A stretch of DNA of 64,000 nucleotides, from positions 62,001 to 126,000 of the forward strand of contig JANMDU010000001.1 in NCBI GenBank assembly GCA_031376455.1, in the 5' to 3' direction. Position numbers and translations under genes: made by a program. Shown in pieces: positions 40,956 to 48,813 of the stretch. The stretch's first letter is position 1; each line of letters opens with the position of its first letter. The notes beneath the pieces are model-generated. The model saw only the letters and a list, made by a program, of their open reading frames with translations. It was not told where the DNA came from and made no database searches. The stretch comes from JANMDU01 sp031376455 (GTDB taxonomy: Bacteria; Pseudomonadota; Gammaproteobacteria; Burkholderiales; Burkholderiaceae_C).

Positions 40956-41183
40956 CTAAACCGCCAACAAACGCTTGAGCTCCGCGGAGAAGCTCTCTGC
41001 ATTCCACAACAAACCGTTAGGCGCCAGCGGCCCGCTTTGATTCAAATAAGTCACCAACGACTCCAGCTCCCAATGGCCTTGGCCGAAGGCGCGTTCCATC
41101 GCGTCGCCGAGCAAGATTTCGTATTGGCTGGGCTCGCGTGTGCGGGCTTGGTGCGGGTTCACATACAAAGCATCGATTTTCAT
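40956..41183 (-). CDS. Small recombinase-like helix-turn-helix protein
   Basis: A 75-residue protein starting MKIDALYVNPHQARTREPSQYE. From memory, small proteins with VNPHQARTREPS and a C-terminal segment resembling the recombinase helix-turn-helix (GLLWNAESFSAELKRLL) accompany Rieske oxygenases and VOC enzymes in Burkholderiales catabolic clusters. No catalytic serine domain is present, so it is not a recombinase. It may bind DNA or act with the oxygenase. A CAGGAG site precedes the ATG. Confidence 0.78.
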   Translation of the reverse strand: MKIDALYVNPHQARTREPSQYEILLGDAMERAFGQGHWELESLVTYLNQSGPLAPNGLLWNAESFSAELKRLLAV

Positions 41184-41194
41184 AAATACTCCTG

Positions 41195-41253
41195 AATTAA
41201 TAGCACGTCGCGCAATACTTACGCCGGCAATCAGCGCTTTTCGCTTAAAAATT
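41195..41253 (+). repeat. Family A repeat, copy 13 (supplies the VOC protein's C-terminus and stop)
   Basis: AATTAATAGCACGTCGCGC, CTTACGCCGGC and a TTCGCTTAAAAATT tail. The last seven codons and the TGA of the VOC gene (41231-41253) lie within it. Confidence 0.9.
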
Positions 41254-42301
41254 GACCGCTGGCTGCAACTTGAGGCTGCCGGCGCGTGTGACCATCAATA
41301 CCGCCATCTATCGCCCATTCAGCAAAGACGGTCGGCCCGGGCGTGAACTCTCGCGGCTGCCAATCGGCCGTCAAATGGTCTTCATCAGCGTTGTATTCAA
41401 TCAAGCCGCCGACGGGGCATTCAAAATACCAAAAATAAGCGCTTGATATTGGGTGGCGCCCGGGGCCGAGTTGCGTCTTCCAGCCTGCGCGGCTCATGGC
41501 CAAGCCACCGCCGAAGACTTCATGAATATCGCGCACGGTGAACGCTATGTGATTGAGGCCACGTTTACTTTTGCCATCTGCGCCGGGCGGCAATTGCAGC
41601 AGAAAAATATCATGATGCCCAGCGGTAGCACTGCAACGCAAAAACGCACCGCGCCCCGGATAGCTGTCGCTCATCACGAAGCCAAGCGCTTCGTAAAACG
41701 CGATGGCTTCGCTTAAGCAATCGGTGAACAGCACGACATGGCCAATCTCCACCGGCGTGGCGCGGTCATAAATCGGCGAGGGTACGTTGATCCGCTGCGC
41801 TGCACCATACGGGTTGCTGGCTGAGCCTTGCACCAATGCGCTGCGCTGCTGGCTAACGCGAAACGTGTGCCTCAAGCCATGAGGATCGAGAACGGAGAAT
41901 TCTCTGAGCGCACTACTATTTTCATAGCTGCTTGCGCAATGAATATGCCGGCTACTGGCCGATTTGAACAATAAATCGAGCAATGACGCATCTTTCAAAC
42001 CCCAGACCACTTCACGCAGCGTGGCGCCACTCTCCATCGGCGCGGCAAGCCTCGCATCAGTGGGTTGGCGCACGATCACTTGGGCGCCACTGAGCGTCTC
42101 GTACGTTTGCGCATCGCTGCTCGCAGCCAATTCTTTCAAGCCCCAATCGTTGAAAAACTTTTGTGCGGCTTGCCAATTCGCGGCTTCGCCGGTACTGCTG
42201 TAAACAATCGCGTCGATGCCCACAATGCCGGTCTCGGCGCTGTTTGTGGCTCTTATGCCGGTCTCGGCATGGTTTGTCGTGCTCTTGCCTGTTTCACTCA
42301 T
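41231..42301 (-). CDS. VOC family protein (extradiol dioxygenase-like) with repeat-derived segments
   Basis: A 356-residue protein with two vicinal-oxygen-chelate modules, the second clear: IGHVVLFTDCLSEAIAFYEALGF, HHDIFLLQLPPGADGKSKRGLNHIAFTV with metal-type histidines, and FECPVGGLIEYNAD with the late glutamate. Residues 112-130 and the last seven are encoded by family A repeats. An octapeptide-like tandem (ETGIRATNSAETGIVG) opens the protein. The ATG at 42301 overlaps the dehydrogenase stop as ATGA. It may cleave a dihydroxylated ring in the pathway of its neighbours; the substrate is unknown. Confidence 0.87.
   Translation of the reverse strand: MSETGKSTTNHAETGIRATNSAETGIVGIDAIVYSSTGEAANWQAAQKFFNDWGLKELAASSDAQTYETLSGAQVIVRQPTDARLAAPMESGATLREVVWGLKDASLLDLLFKSASSRHIHCASSYENSSALREFSVLDPHGLRHTFRVSQQRSALVQGSASNPYGAAQRINVPSPIYDRATPVEIGHVVLFTDCLSEAIAFYEALGFVMSDSYPGRGAFLRCSATAGHHDIFLLQLPPGADGKSKRGLNHIAFTVRDIHEVFGGGLAMSRAGWKTQLGPGRHPISSAYFWYFECPVGGLIEYNADEDHLTADWQPREFTPGPTVFAEWAIDGGIDGHTRRQPQVAASGQFLSEKR
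41913..41968 (+). repeat. Family A repeat, copy 14, inside the VOC gene
   Basis: CTACTATTTTCATAGC, GCTTGCGCAATGAATATGCC, GGCTACTGGCC. The gene reads it antisense but in a different phase from the other antisense copies (RHIHCASSYEN), still without a stop. Confidence 0.88.
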
Positions 42302-43776
42302 GCTTGACTCCAGGGCAGAGGCTGCGCATTCGTGCCCCAATAAAAACTTTTTTGCATCATGTATTCCATGATGGATGCTGCGCCTTTTTCTCGGCCTAAG
42401 CCGCTCATTTTGTAGCCGGTGAAGGGCGTGCTGATGGAGAACAGTTTGTAGGTGTTGACCCAAACAGTGCCGGCAGTGATGGCGCTGCCTAAGCGAAGGG
42501 CGGTTTTATAGTCTGCGCTCCAGATGCCGCAAGCAAGGCCATATTCGTTGTCATTGGCCTTTGCCATCAGATCCGCTTCATTGTCCCAAGGCAGCAAGCA
42601 AAGCACAGGACCGAAGATTTCTTCGCGGCAAGTGCGGCTGGTGTTGAGCAGGCCTTCAAAAATCGTGGGCTCGTAGTAGTAGCCTTTGTCGTGCGACGCG
42701 CTGCTTGGCCGTTTTCCGCCGCAAAGCAACTGACCGCCTTCTTCTAATGCGAGTGCAACATAGCGTTCCACACTCGCGCGATGCGATGCAGAAATCAACG
42801 GGCCCATGTGGGTCGATTCCAATTCAGGATCGGCCACGCGTAGCTTAGCAGTTTGCGCAATAAGGCGACGCTTGAATTCTTCATACACGCTCACATGCAC
42901 AAACGCCCGCGAGCCAGCGATGCAGCTCTCGCCACTCGATGAAAACATGCCGTAAATCACACCAGCAACGGCATGATCCAAATCGGCGTCGGGGCAAACA
43001 ATCGTAGGTGATTTACCGCCGAGCTCTAGCGACACCGGCATCAACTTTTTCGCCGCCAACTCCGCCAGCCCCAGCCCCACATTCGTGCCGCCCGTGAACG
43101 CAATGCGCTTGATCAGCGGATGACGCACCAACGCATCTCCAACGACTGAACCCTTGCCGGGCACGACGCTCAGAATGCCGGGCGGCAAACCGGCCTGCTC
43201 GCCAATACGCGCCAACTCAATGGCCATGCGCGGCGTGATCTCAGCGGGCTTGATGACGATGGCACAACCCGCAGCCAGAGCAGGTGCGATTTTCTGCGCT
43301 TCGCTGGCAATCGGCGAATTCCAAGGCGTGATCGCGCCGACCACGCCCAGCGGCTGATACAAGCTCATCGTGAGGAAATCCCCGCGCTGCGGCGTGACGG
43401 GGCTTTCAAAGGTTTCGCACACTGCGGCGAAGTATTGAAACGTGCCTGCAGCGCTTGCAACTAGGGCGCGACATTCTTTGACGGGCTTGCCATTGTCTAG
43501 GCGCTGGAGCTTGGCCAGTTCTTCGCTATGTTCACGAATCAGCGCGGCCATTTTGTGCAGGATGGCTGCACGCTGATGCGGCATGAGCGCTGCCCAATCG
43601 GGCTGGTGGCGTGCGGCTTCTGCGTAGCGCACGGCTTCGTCGACATCTTGCGCTGTGCCGGCATGAAGCTGCGCAACTGTTTCGCCCGTTGCAGGATATT
43701 CGGTGTCATAAACCAAGCCGCTGGCATCGCGCCACTGGCCTGCGAAATAGGTTTTGAGGTGGGTTGTCATAACCAT
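42298..43776 (-). CDS. NAD(P)-dependent aldehyde dehydrogenase
   Basis: A 492-residue enzyme of the ALDH superfamily: ITPWNSPIASEAQKIAPALAAGC near residue 148, FTGGTNVGLGLAELAAKK near 228, SLELGGKSPTIV with the general base near 250, and the catalytic cysteine in SSGESCIAGSRAF near 285. It is coupled to the VOC gene by a four-base overlap and probably oxidises an aldehyde produced in the same pathway. Confidence 0.9.
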   Translation of the reverse strand: MVMTTHLKTYFAGQWRDASGLVYDTEYPATGETVAQLHAGTAQDVDEAVRYAEAARHQPDWAALMPHQRAAILHKMAALIREHSEELAKLQRLDNGKPVKECRALVASAAGTFQYFAAVCETFESPVTPQRGDFLTMSLYQPLGVVGAITPWNSPIASEAQKIAPALAAGCAIVIKPAEITPRMAIELARIGEQAGLPPGILSVVPGKGSVVGDALVRHPLIKRIAFTGGTNVGLGLAELAAKKLMPVSLELGGKSPTIVCPDADLDHAVAGVIYGMFSSSGESCIAGSRAFVHVSVYEEFKRRLIAQTAKLRVADPELESTHMGPLISASHRASVERYVALALEEGGQLLCGGKRPSSASHDKGYYYEPTIFEGLLNTSRTCREEIFGPVLCLLPWDNEADLMAKANDNEYGLACGIWSADYKTALRLGSAITAGTVWVNTYKLFSISTPFTGYKMSGLGREKGAASIMEYMMQKSFYWGTNAQPLPWSQA

Positions 43777-43780
43777 ATAT

Positions 43781-43878
43781 AGAACACGGAAGGCACAGAG
43801 GCTGCACGGAAGACACAGAAAAACCCCGGTGAAGTTTTCCGTGACTTCCGTGTGTTTTCGTGACTTTCGTGATCTCTT
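43781..43878. repeat. Family C palindromic repeat, copy 2
   Basis: Arms begin AACACGGAAGGCACAGAG and CACGGAAGACACAG and are answered by TTTTCCGTGACTTCCGTG and CGTGACTTTCGTG. It lies between the aspartate-dehydrogenase-like and aldehyde dehydrogenase genes. Confidence 0.84.
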
Positions 43879-43899
43879 CTCATCATTGCCAATCCATCT

Positions 43900-44697
43900 T
43901 TAAATGACCACATTCGAAGCGCGATTTTCTAAGAATCGCAACGCCGACAACACCGTAAGCATTGACGTTTTTGGATTGCTCGGCAAAGGCTGATTGCGCA
44001 TTTCGATCTTCATGCTGCCGAAAGCGCCTTCGATCTCGAACTCGTGCATATTCTCAAGCTGCGTTCCATCAGCGATCAAACGCACTTGCGTGGCATCGAG
44101 GCCAAGACCCGCGAGAGAAACGGTTGCGGCGACATTGGCGTTCTTTGGATAAAAAGCTGCCGCCTCTCGCGCAGACGCTTCAAAAATAGTAGCGCTTTGC
44201 GCAGTATCAACAAGGGCTTGCAAGTCAAACTGCTTCTCGGCGGGCGTGTCAAGCCAAGCCAAGGGCGGCTTGCGCCCGGTGTAACGCACAGATGTCAAGC
44301 CAGCATGCTTGGCAGCCGCTATCGCATCAATGCCGCCTATCGCACCGGGCAGCAGATGCAATTGTGCGCCGCCTTTTTTTGCGGCATCTGAGAGCGCTTC
44401 GGGCAAACCCACTTCAGACAATGCACCGACCGAGAGCACCGCGCAATCAATGCCGCGCTTCAGGGCTGGCAACACGTGATCGTGCAAGGCGCTGTGGCCT
44501 GCACATTCGAGAATGAGCCGAGCATCTCGGGGCACGGCCGTCACGGCTTGAATGCCTTGGGGCAAAACAACAGCCATGTTGCGCACAACAACATGCGTGA
44601 TTTTCACACGCTCGTGGCTGCCCAAGCGTTGCACAATGGCTTGGCCAATCGCGCCATAGCCGATCAAGCAGACATTGAGCACAGCTGTATCGCTCAT
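43900..44697 (-). CDS. Aspartate dehydrogenase-like oxidoreductase (NadX/DUF108 family)
   Basis: A 265-residue protein with an N-terminal Rossmann domain (CLIGYGAIGQAIVQRLG) and the family C-terminal domain (SVGALSEVGL, LHLLPGAIGGIDAIAAA, YTGRKPPLAW, YPKNANVAATVSLAGLGLDATQVRLIADG). NadX oxidises aspartate to iminoaspartate, but placement in a catabolic operon suggests another amine or imine substrate. Residues 160-174 (VDTAQSATIFEA) come from a partial family A repeat just before the conserved SAREAA. It overlaps the ThDP gene by four bases. Confidence 0.88.
   Translation of the reverse strand: MSDTAVLNVCLIGYGAIGQAIVQRLGSHERVKITHVVVRNMAVVLPQGIQAVTAVPRDARLILECAGHSALHDHVLPALKRGIDCAVLSVGALSEVGLPEALSDAAKKGGAQLHLLPGAIGGIDAIAAAKHAGLTSVRYTGRKPPLAWLDTPAEKQFDLQALVDTAQSATIFEASAREAAAFYPKNANVAATVSLAGLGLDATQVRLIADGTQLENMHEFEIEGAFGSMKIEMRNQPLPSNPKTSMLTVLSALRFLENRASNVVI
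44177..44219 (+). repeat. Family A repeat, partial copy 15, inside the aspartate dehydrogenase-like gene
   Basis: CAAAAATAGTAGCGCTTTGC and GCAGTATCAA match the central half; the GCCGGC end is lost. Read antisense it gives DTAQSATIF. Confidence 0.75.
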
Positions 44698-46442
44698 AAC
44701 TTCCTCTGTGGCCCCGCAAATTTTTCATTAAACGGCCCCCAAGCTTTCATATCCACTTCCAGCACGGTGGGGCTGCAGCCTTGCAATGCTTCACGCAACT
44801 GCGCTTCAATCTGTGCAGGCTCGGTGCTTTTGAGATGCTTGACACCCATGCTGGCGCAGAGCATGGCGAAATCTGGCGTGTGCAGATCGACATAGCAATG
44901 CCGGCTGCCGTAATCGGCATCTTGAATATTCTTGATCACGCCGTAACCGCCGTCGTTCATCAAGATGACCAGCATGCTGACTTTCTCTTGCGCGGCGCAG
45001 GCCAGCTCGCCCACATTGAGCATGAAACCGCCATCGCCTACTAAAACTATTGTTTTGATAGCGCTTTGCGCAGATTCTATGCCGGCTGTATGACTATTTT
45101 GTGGTCTATTTTGTGTATAAACCTCTGCCGCAACTGCTGCGCCGATGCCCATTTGCAGGCCTTGTCCAATCCCGCCGCCTAGCGCATGCACGCCTGCCCT
45201 CGGATGGCGCAGCACGGTGCTGCGGTTGCCCCACATGGTGTTGGAGAGCGTGATGTCGCGCACCCAAATGCATTGACCACCCAACGCCTGTGCCACAACT
45301 CGATTGACCGTATCTTTCAGCCCGACATACTTGCCCAACGACGCATCAACTTGGCTGCGTGCGGCTTCTTTGGCCGCTGCAATTTCGCTGTGCCATCCGC
45401 CGTCAGCGCGCCAGCCTTGCAATGCATCGGCCAATGCGTTGAGTGCCAAGCTGCTGTCTGCTTCGATGAATTGTTCGCACGCGTAGGCCTGCGTTTCAAC
45501 GGCAGGATTCGCATCAATACGAAAGCGCCGCTTCGGCAAAGCAAGTTTGTATTTCATCGTCTCGTTGCTGCGCAAGCGAGAGCCGACGATGAGCATGGCA
45601 TCACATTGCGCATACAGCATAGCGCTGGCGCGTTGTAAATTGAATGCGCCAAGACAAGCCATGTGATCCTCAGCAATCACGCCTCGGCCTTGCACGGAAG
45701 TGACCACGCCGAAGCCCAAATCGACCAAGCGCTGCACCGCCGCTGTTGCGCCCCGCGCACCACCGCCCAGCCACAGCAAAGGCTTTCTGGCGCTTTTCAG
45801 GCTAGCGGCTAGTTGCGCAATTTGTGCTGCGTCGGGAATCTTCGGTGCTATGAATACAGTAGCGCTTTGCGCAGACAGTACGCCGGCCAACTGCCCTTTA
45901 TCTTCTAAAAAGGCCTGCTGCACATCAATGGCAATCTCCACACTCACGGGGCCACAAGGCGGCGTGAGCGCTAATGCAGCAGCGCGAGTGAGCACCTCCC
46001 AAGCCTCGCCCGGCGAAGAAATGCGAAACGCGCCTTTGCCTACTGCGCGCAGCATGCACTGTTGGTCCGGATGCTCATGAATGAAGCCCCAATTTTTATC
46101 GATCCACTGGGAATCAATTTGTCCGGTGAGATGGAGCAAAGGCGTGCCCGCTGTCATGGCTTCCACCAAAGCGCCTGCAGCATTGCCCGAGCCCGTACCC
46201 GTGCTGGTGACGACGACGCCCAAAGTGCCGCTGACGCGCGCTGCCGCATCGGCCATATTACAAGCGCCTGCTTCGCCGCGCGCAGGCACAAAGCGGATCG
46301 CGCCGAGCCGGTGGAAGGCGTCCAGCATAGGCATGTTGTGAATCGAGATCACGCCGAAGGCCAGGCGCACGCCTTGACTTGCAAGAAAGCGAGCGACAAT
46401 TTCGCCTGTATTGATCGAAGGCTCGGTCATCGTTTGGCTCAT
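44694..46442 (-). CDS. Thiamine diphosphate-dependent enzyme (acetolactate synthase/benzoylformate decarboxylase-like) with two repeat insertions
   Basis: A 582-residue ThDP enzyme. The N-terminal domain has the active-site glutamate in VPARGEAGACNMADAAARVSG near residue 39, the central domain spans about 195-330, and the C-terminal domain has the ThDP motif GDGGFMLNVGELACA with NDGGYG. Residues 177-199 (AGVLSAQSATVFI) and about 447-468 (HTAGIESAQSAIKTI) are family A repeats; the second lies immediately before GDGG. The ATG at 46442 overlaps the IclR gene stop. It probably decarboxylates or ligates a 2-keto acid in the pathway. Confidence 0.9.
   Translation of the reverse strand: MSQTMTEPSINTGEIVARFLASQGVRLAFGVISIHNMPMLDAFHRLGAIRFVPARGEAGACNMADAAARVSGTLGVVVTSTGTGSGNAAGALVEAMTAGTPLLHLTGQIDSQWIDKNWGFIHEHPDQQCMLRAVGKGAFRISSPGEAWEVLTRAAALALTPPCGPVSVEIAIDVQQAFLEDKGQLAGVLSAQSATVFIAPKIPDAAQIAQLAASLKSARKPLLWLGGGARGATAAVQRLVDLGFGVVTSVQGRGVIAEDHMACLGAFNLQRASAMLYAQCDAMLIVGSRLRSNETMKYKLALPKRRFRIDANPAVETQAYACEQFIEADSSLALNALADALQGWRADGGWHSEIAAAKEAARSQVDASLGKYVGLKDTVNRVVAQALGGQCIWVRDITLSNTMWGNRSTVLRHPRAGVHALGGGIGQGLQMGIGAAVAAEVYTQNRPQNSHTAGIESAQSAIKTIVLVGDGGFMLNVGELACAAQEKVSMLVILMNDGGYGVIKNIQDADYGSRHCYVDLHTPDFAMLCASMGVKHLKSTEPAQIEAQLREALQGCSPTVLEVDMKAWGPFNEKFAGPQRKL
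45039..45104 (+). repeat. Family A repeat, copy 16, inside the ThDP enzyme gene
   Basis: CTAAAACTATTGTTTTGATAGC-type start, GCTTTGCGCAGATTC, TATGCCGGC, then a diverged tail. The antisense reading gives AGIESAQSAIK about six residues before the cofactor motif. Confidence 0.93.
45846..45912 (+). repeat. Family A repeat, copy 17, inside the ThDP enzyme gene
   Basis: GCTATGAATACAGTAGC, GCTTTGCGCAGACAG, TACGCCGGC, AACTGCCC, TTCTAAAAAGGC: full length. Antisense reading gives AGVLSAQSATVF, in the junction between the first and second domains. Confidence 0.92.
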
Positions 46443-47278
46443 GCGGTGTAGCCTGGCGTGTGTTGCATGCGCCAAGTCAATGTATGAGCGGACTCGCGCA
46501 CTTGCGTGATCAGCAGGGGTAATTTTTCTTCTGGAATCCGTGCAGAAAGTACCGTCACGCTGACGGCTGCGCAGACTTGTTTGTTTTCGTTGAATACAGG
46601 GGCGGCCACCGTAGAAATGCCCGATTCAAAACCGCCTTGGCTGACGGCGTAACCTGTAGCTGCGGCCTCGTCAATCGCTGTTTTGAGCGCTTGCGGTGTG
46701 GTGGGCGTGTGCGGCGTAAATATCTTCATGCTTTGATTCGCATACATTTGCTGCAGATCCGCCAGAGATGATCCGCCCAACAGCACACGCCCGAGCACGG
46801 TGGCGTGCGCAGGCAAGCGCGCGCCGACGGCAATCGCATGGAATGTGGCCAAGCGCCCGAGCGCTTTAGCCACCACCACGACATCGCGCCCGTCACGCAC
46901 GACAATGTGCGAAGAATGCCCGCAAGCATCCGATAGAGATTCGAGCACGGGCCGGCCCTGCTCGGTCAGCTCCATCGATGATAAAAACTCAAAGCCCAAG
47001 CGCAGCACGGCCACGCCGAGCCGATAGCTGGGGTGTGTGCCCGGCTCGCCGACGCGATCTAAATAACCGGTCTGCTGCAATGTTTGCAGCATGCGAAACA
47101 CGCTGGCTCTGGGCAAGCCCGCCATTTTTGCCAGCTGCGCGCCCGACAAAACTCGCCTCTCGTTAGTGAAATAGCTCAATATTTCTAAGCCACGCGCCAG
47201 TGCAGGCACGGTGTAACGCGAACCGCTTTCGTTGTCTTCAAGCGGTTCGTCGGGTAAGTTGGCTGGAGTGCTACGCAT
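46439..47278 (-). CDS. IclR family transcriptional regulator
   Basis: A 279-residue regulator: winged helix at about 18-85 (ALARGLEILSYFTNERRVLSGAQLAKMAGLPRASVFRMLQTL) and an effector-binding GAF-like domain after residue 100 ending in APVFNENKQVCAAVSVTV. It is embedded in the operon, overlapping the hydrolase gene by eight bases and the ThDP gene by four, so it is likely autoregulatory. The ATG at 47278 is chosen because upstream open sequence (to 47368) belongs to the hydrolase gene. Confidence 0.9.
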   Translation of the reverse strand: MRSTPANLPDEPLEDNESGSRYTVPALARGLEILSYFTNERRVLSGAQLAKMAGLPRASVFRMLQTLQQTGYLDRVGEPGTHPSYRLGVAVLRLGFEFLSSMELTEQGRPVLESLSDACGHSSHIVVRDGRDVVVVAKALGRLATFHAIAVGARLPAHATVLGRVLLGGSSLADLQQMYANQSMKIFTPHTPTTPQALKTAIDEAAATGYAVSQGGFESGISTVAAPVFNENKQVCAAVSVTVLSARIPEEKLPLLITQVRESAHTLTWRMQHTPGYTA

Positions 47279-48170
47279 GGGTGCGGCTTTCGTGTTGTCG
47301 CAACTGCAAGGCTTGCAGCAGGTTAAAAATCGCTTGCGGCGCTTGCAACGCACACAGATGGCCAGCATCAGGCAAATCGGTGTAAGGCGCAGAGATGCTT
47401 TGCGCCAGATCGTGGCAAGCTTCTGGCGGCGTGATCACGTCTTGATCACCACAAGCGATTTCAATGGATACCGCGCTTTCGCTTTTAAAGGCGTACAAAT
47501 CTGCACGTATGTCGGCAATGCTCAGCATGCTCGTCGCCTGCGCATAGCCGCCTTGATTCAATTGGCTCATCATGTGCGTGGCTAGTAAGATCTGTTCGGG
47601 TGTGGCTTGCGCTGAGAGCAGACGAGGCGCGCGCTGCTCAGCCATTTTTTGCAAGCCCAGCACGTGCATGGCTTGCAGCCGGTCGTCACGCTTTTTGTGT
47701 TGCACAGAAACACTTGCTGCGCCGTAGCCTTGGGCGGGCGAGAGCAAGGTCAGCGACTTCACGCGCGAGCTTTGCAAACGCGCAGCACTCGCCGCCATGA
47801 TGCAGCCCAGCGAATGACCGACTAAATGCACATCCCTAATTTGCAAAGCATCCAGCCAAGCCCACATCACTTGCGCATAATCTGCGGCCTGCGGCTCGGC
47901 CATTTCAAGGGGCGTACTGTCCGCATAGCCCGGCGCATCCCATGCCAACACGCGGCCTAGTCGCGTATCGGTGAGCTGCGCAAGCCAGCTGCCCGAGCCC
48001 GAGCCGATACCGTGCAGCAAAACGAAAGGTGTCAAATCCCCTTTCATTTGAATTTGCTCTGAAATTAAATGGGGTCTGACCCCATTTAATTCGCGGTAAC
48101 GGATAAAGCCTTGGAACGGCAATGCCACGCCCTGCGTGGGCATGGCGTGAAGGTGCTCCAGCAAGCTCAT
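47271..48170 (-). CDS. Alpha/beta hydrolase with a palindrome-encoded N-terminal insertion
   Basis: A 299-residue hydrolase. The oxyanion motif LLHGIGSGSGSW is at about 53-64, the nucleophile in LVGHSLGCIMAAS near 118, and the late histidine in PDAGHLCALQ near 272. Residues about 27-46 (NGVRPHLISEQIQMKGD) interrupt the usual short strand pair before the oxyanion loop and are encoded by a sequence with a perfect 14-bp inverted repeat. It probably hydrolyses a ring-cleavage product or an ester. Confidence 0.88.
   Translation of the reverse strand: MSLLEHLHAMPTQGVALPFQGFIRYRELNGVRPHLISEQIQMKGDLTPFVLLHGIGSGSGSWLAQLTDTRLGRVLAWDAPGYADSTPLEMAEPQAADYAQVMWAWLDALQIRDVHLVGHSLGCIMAASAARLQSSRVKSLTLLSPAQGYGAASVSVQHKKRDDRLQAMHVLGLQKMAEQRAPRLLSAQATPEQILLATHMMSQLNQGGYAQATSMLSIADIRADLYAFKSESAVSIEIACGDQDVITPPEACHDLAQSISAPYTDLPDAGHLCALQAPQAIFNLLQALQLRQHESRTHA
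48063..48091. repeat. In-frame palindrome with a GGGGTC/GACCCC centre
   Basis: AATTAAATGGGGTC and GACCCCATTTAATT form a perfect 14-bp inverted repeat around one base. Palindromes with GGGGTCxGACCCC are, from memory, scattered in many proteobacterial genomes, often near REP-associated transposases. Here it is translated as part of the hydrolase. Confidence 0.85.
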
Positions 48171-48173
48171 TTT

Positions 48174-48797
48174 TCAACGCTTGAGTTGCGACAACGGCGA
48201 GCCGGGCGGATACACCGGGCGGATCGGCGTGGCGCTACCTAGCATCACGCACATCAGCGCATCTTCATCGCCGATATTGATCTCCTCGCGATACACGCCG
48301 GGCGGCACGCTGATCAAATCGCGCTCTGTCAAAACGGTTTCCCAGCGATCTGTCACCGCGCCACTTGCATCGCGCTTTTCGCAAATCACTTTGAGCGTGC
48401 CGCGCAGCATGAAGAAGACCTCTTCCACATCGTAATGAATGTGGCTTGGCCCTTCATGTTTGGCTGGGATCACCATGGTGGAGAAGGTGAAGTGGCCTGC
48501 TGGCACGGTGTTCACATCGCCAGCTACACCGGTGCCGCCCGTGCCGACATAGCGCATCTGTGCGCGGCGGTATTTTGCGTCGTAATCGGCTTGGAATTTG
48601 AGCGCATCCCAATCGTAGCGCCGAGTAGCAAAGCGCGCCGTTCGCGATTCGAGCCACGCATCGAAGCTTTGCCCGGCGGTAGGCAACATGCTTTGTTGGA
48701 TCTGTGCCTCGGGTGCAATCGCTGCATCCAGCAGGCCGCGCGCGTTAAATATGGCGTCGTTCGCCGCAGTCGAATGTGCTTGGTTGATTGCTTGCAT
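48174..48797 (-). CDS. Cupin domain protein
   Basis: A 207-residue protein with a cupin core at about 95-190: HEGPSHIHYDVEEVFFMLRGTLKVI supplies the metal-type histidines and glutamate of cupin motif 1, and DLISVPPGVYREEIN matches motif 2. Candidates are a ring-cleaving or dioxygenase-like enzyme, or a binding protein. I prefer the ATG at 48797, preceded by TTGGAAA; a TTG at 48812 is the limit of the frame. Three bases separate it from the hydrolase gene. Confidence 0.85.
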   Translation of the reverse strand: MQAINQAHSTAANDAIFNARGLLDAAIAPEAQIQQSMLPTAGQSFDAWLESRTARFATRRYDWDALKFQADYDAKYRRAQMRYVGTGGTGVAGDVNTVPAGHFTFSTMVIPAKHEGPSHIHYDVEEVFFMLRGTLKVICEKRDASGAVTDRWETVLTERDLISVPPGVYREEINIGDEDALMCVMLGSATPIRPVYPPGSPLSQLKR

Positions 48798-48813
48798 CAC
48801 ATATTTTTCCAAA

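Noticed and set aside
42842..42873. A stretch in the aldehyde dehydrogenase gene matching TAGCACTTTGCGCAATAA at 17 of 18 positions
   Set aside because: Only the centre matches; the hairpin, GCCGGC and tail are missing, and the encoded RRLIAQTAKLRVADP fits the dehydrogenase family, so I did not count it as family A.
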